NCBI GenBank assembly: GCA_003241215.1
Contig: QFOL01000259.1
Coordinates: forward strand, 1-5,578
Reading direction: 5' to 3'
DNA length: 5,578 nt
Source: Agrobacterium fabrum
GTDB taxonomy: Bacteria; Pseudomonadota; Alphaproteobacteria; Rhizobiales; Rhizobiaceae
The position numbers and the translations under genes were made by a program. The notes beneath the pieces are model-generated. The model ran no database searches, had not been told where the DNA came from, and saw only the letters and a program-made list of their open reading frames with translations. How positions within the stretch are numbered: position 1 is the stretch's first letter; each line of letters opens with the position of its first letter. Positions 5,331 to 5,578 of this stretch are shown here, piece after piece.

Positions 5331-5578
5331 AACGATGCCTCTCCTTGTCTCTGGAACGCCTGACGGAAATGATCCGCAACCGGTCATTTCTATAGGTATA
5401 GACGGCGCTCCAGCACTTTCCGCGCAACTGAGCGATCATAATATACCGCTCTTCCGAGGTGGTTTCGAGAGGAACGACGAGTCTTTTCTCGTCCAGCCAA
5501 AGCGCTCTTGCCTCGACGAAATCTATTCCGTGTTTGTCTTTGTTACTTTCACTTTTGGCAGGATCGAATTCGAAATCC
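5311..5578 (-). CDS. brnT: BrnT-type toxin (RelE/ParE-fold ribonuclease), 5' end outside window
   Basis: A frame entering from the window edge (first full codon ends at 5577) gives 88 residues and stops at TGA 5313-5311. It begins DFEFDPAKSESNKDKHGIDF, the conserved BrnT opening (F-D-x-x-K with N-x-x-K-H-G), continues with EARALWLDE and ERYIMIAQLRGKCWSAVYTYR, and ends in the basic RLRIISVRRSRDKERHRYE typical of the family's C-terminus. Known BrnT proteins of about 90 residues are ribonucleases that inhibit translation. Only the start codon and perhaps one to four residues are missing, together with the operon promoter. No frameshift or stop is seen, so the toxin looks intact. The frame shifts into brnA through a 20-nt overlap. 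Confidence 0.85.
   Translation of the reverse strand, partial: DFEFDPAKSESNKDKHGIDFVEARALWLDEKRLVVPLETTSEERYIMIAQLRGKCWSAVYTYRNDRLRIISVRRSRDKERHRYEDDKR

Overview
The window looks like chromosomal DNA of a Rhizobiales alphaproteobacterium, most likely Agrobacterium or a close Rhizobium relative. The evidence is moderately high GC with strong GC third-position preference, the protein sequences (a long-form LeuA, an omega-like glutathionyl-hydroquinone reductase and a BrnT/BrnA pair), and an intergenic palindrome of the 'CCTCTGCCCTGCCGGGCATCT' type that is scattered through rhizobial genomes. The genus is an inference; no search was run.

Layout. 1-43 (-): the first codons of an unidentified gene leaving the window. 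44-339: non-coding, with a 14-bp perfect 6-2-6 palindrome ahead of the first complete gene. 340-1332 (+): glutathionyl-hydroquinone reductase (YqjG/ECM4 type). 1346-1837 (-): NUDIX hydrolase, convergent with the reductase across a 13-bp gap that holds part of a hairpin. 1904-2854 (+): calcineurin-like metallophosphoesterase, divergent from the NUDIX gene; a candidate NUDIX promoter reaches into its start codon region. 2868-3051: a large inverted repeat (two 60-nt arms, 57/60 complementary) filling the gap between two convergent genes. 3060-4769 (-): leuA, 2-isopropylmalate synthase. 4866-5065 (-): a complete leuA control region. 5088-5330 and 5311-5578 (-): a BrnA antitoxin gene and the 3' part of the BrnT toxin gene, overlapping by 20 nt.

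The most informative part is the leuA upstream region. A strong sigma-70-like promoter (TTGTCA, 17 bp, TATACA) places the predicted +1 on the A of an ATG. That ATG opens a 39-codon ORF with six leucines within twelve codons. The RNA after it can fold in two mutually exclusive ways: an 11-bp antiterminator, or a long terminator-like hairpin whose stem starts at the leader stop codon. This has the architecture of ribosome-mediated transcription attenuation by a leaderless leader peptide, analogous to trpL of Sinorhizobium. It would let leucyl-tRNA charging control the first committed step of leucine synthesis. The weak point is a poor U-tract after the hairpin.

The remaining genes are housekeeping or stress functions (quinone/glutathione chemistry, nucleotide clean-up, phosphoester hydrolysis, toxin-antitoxin) with no evident shared pathway.
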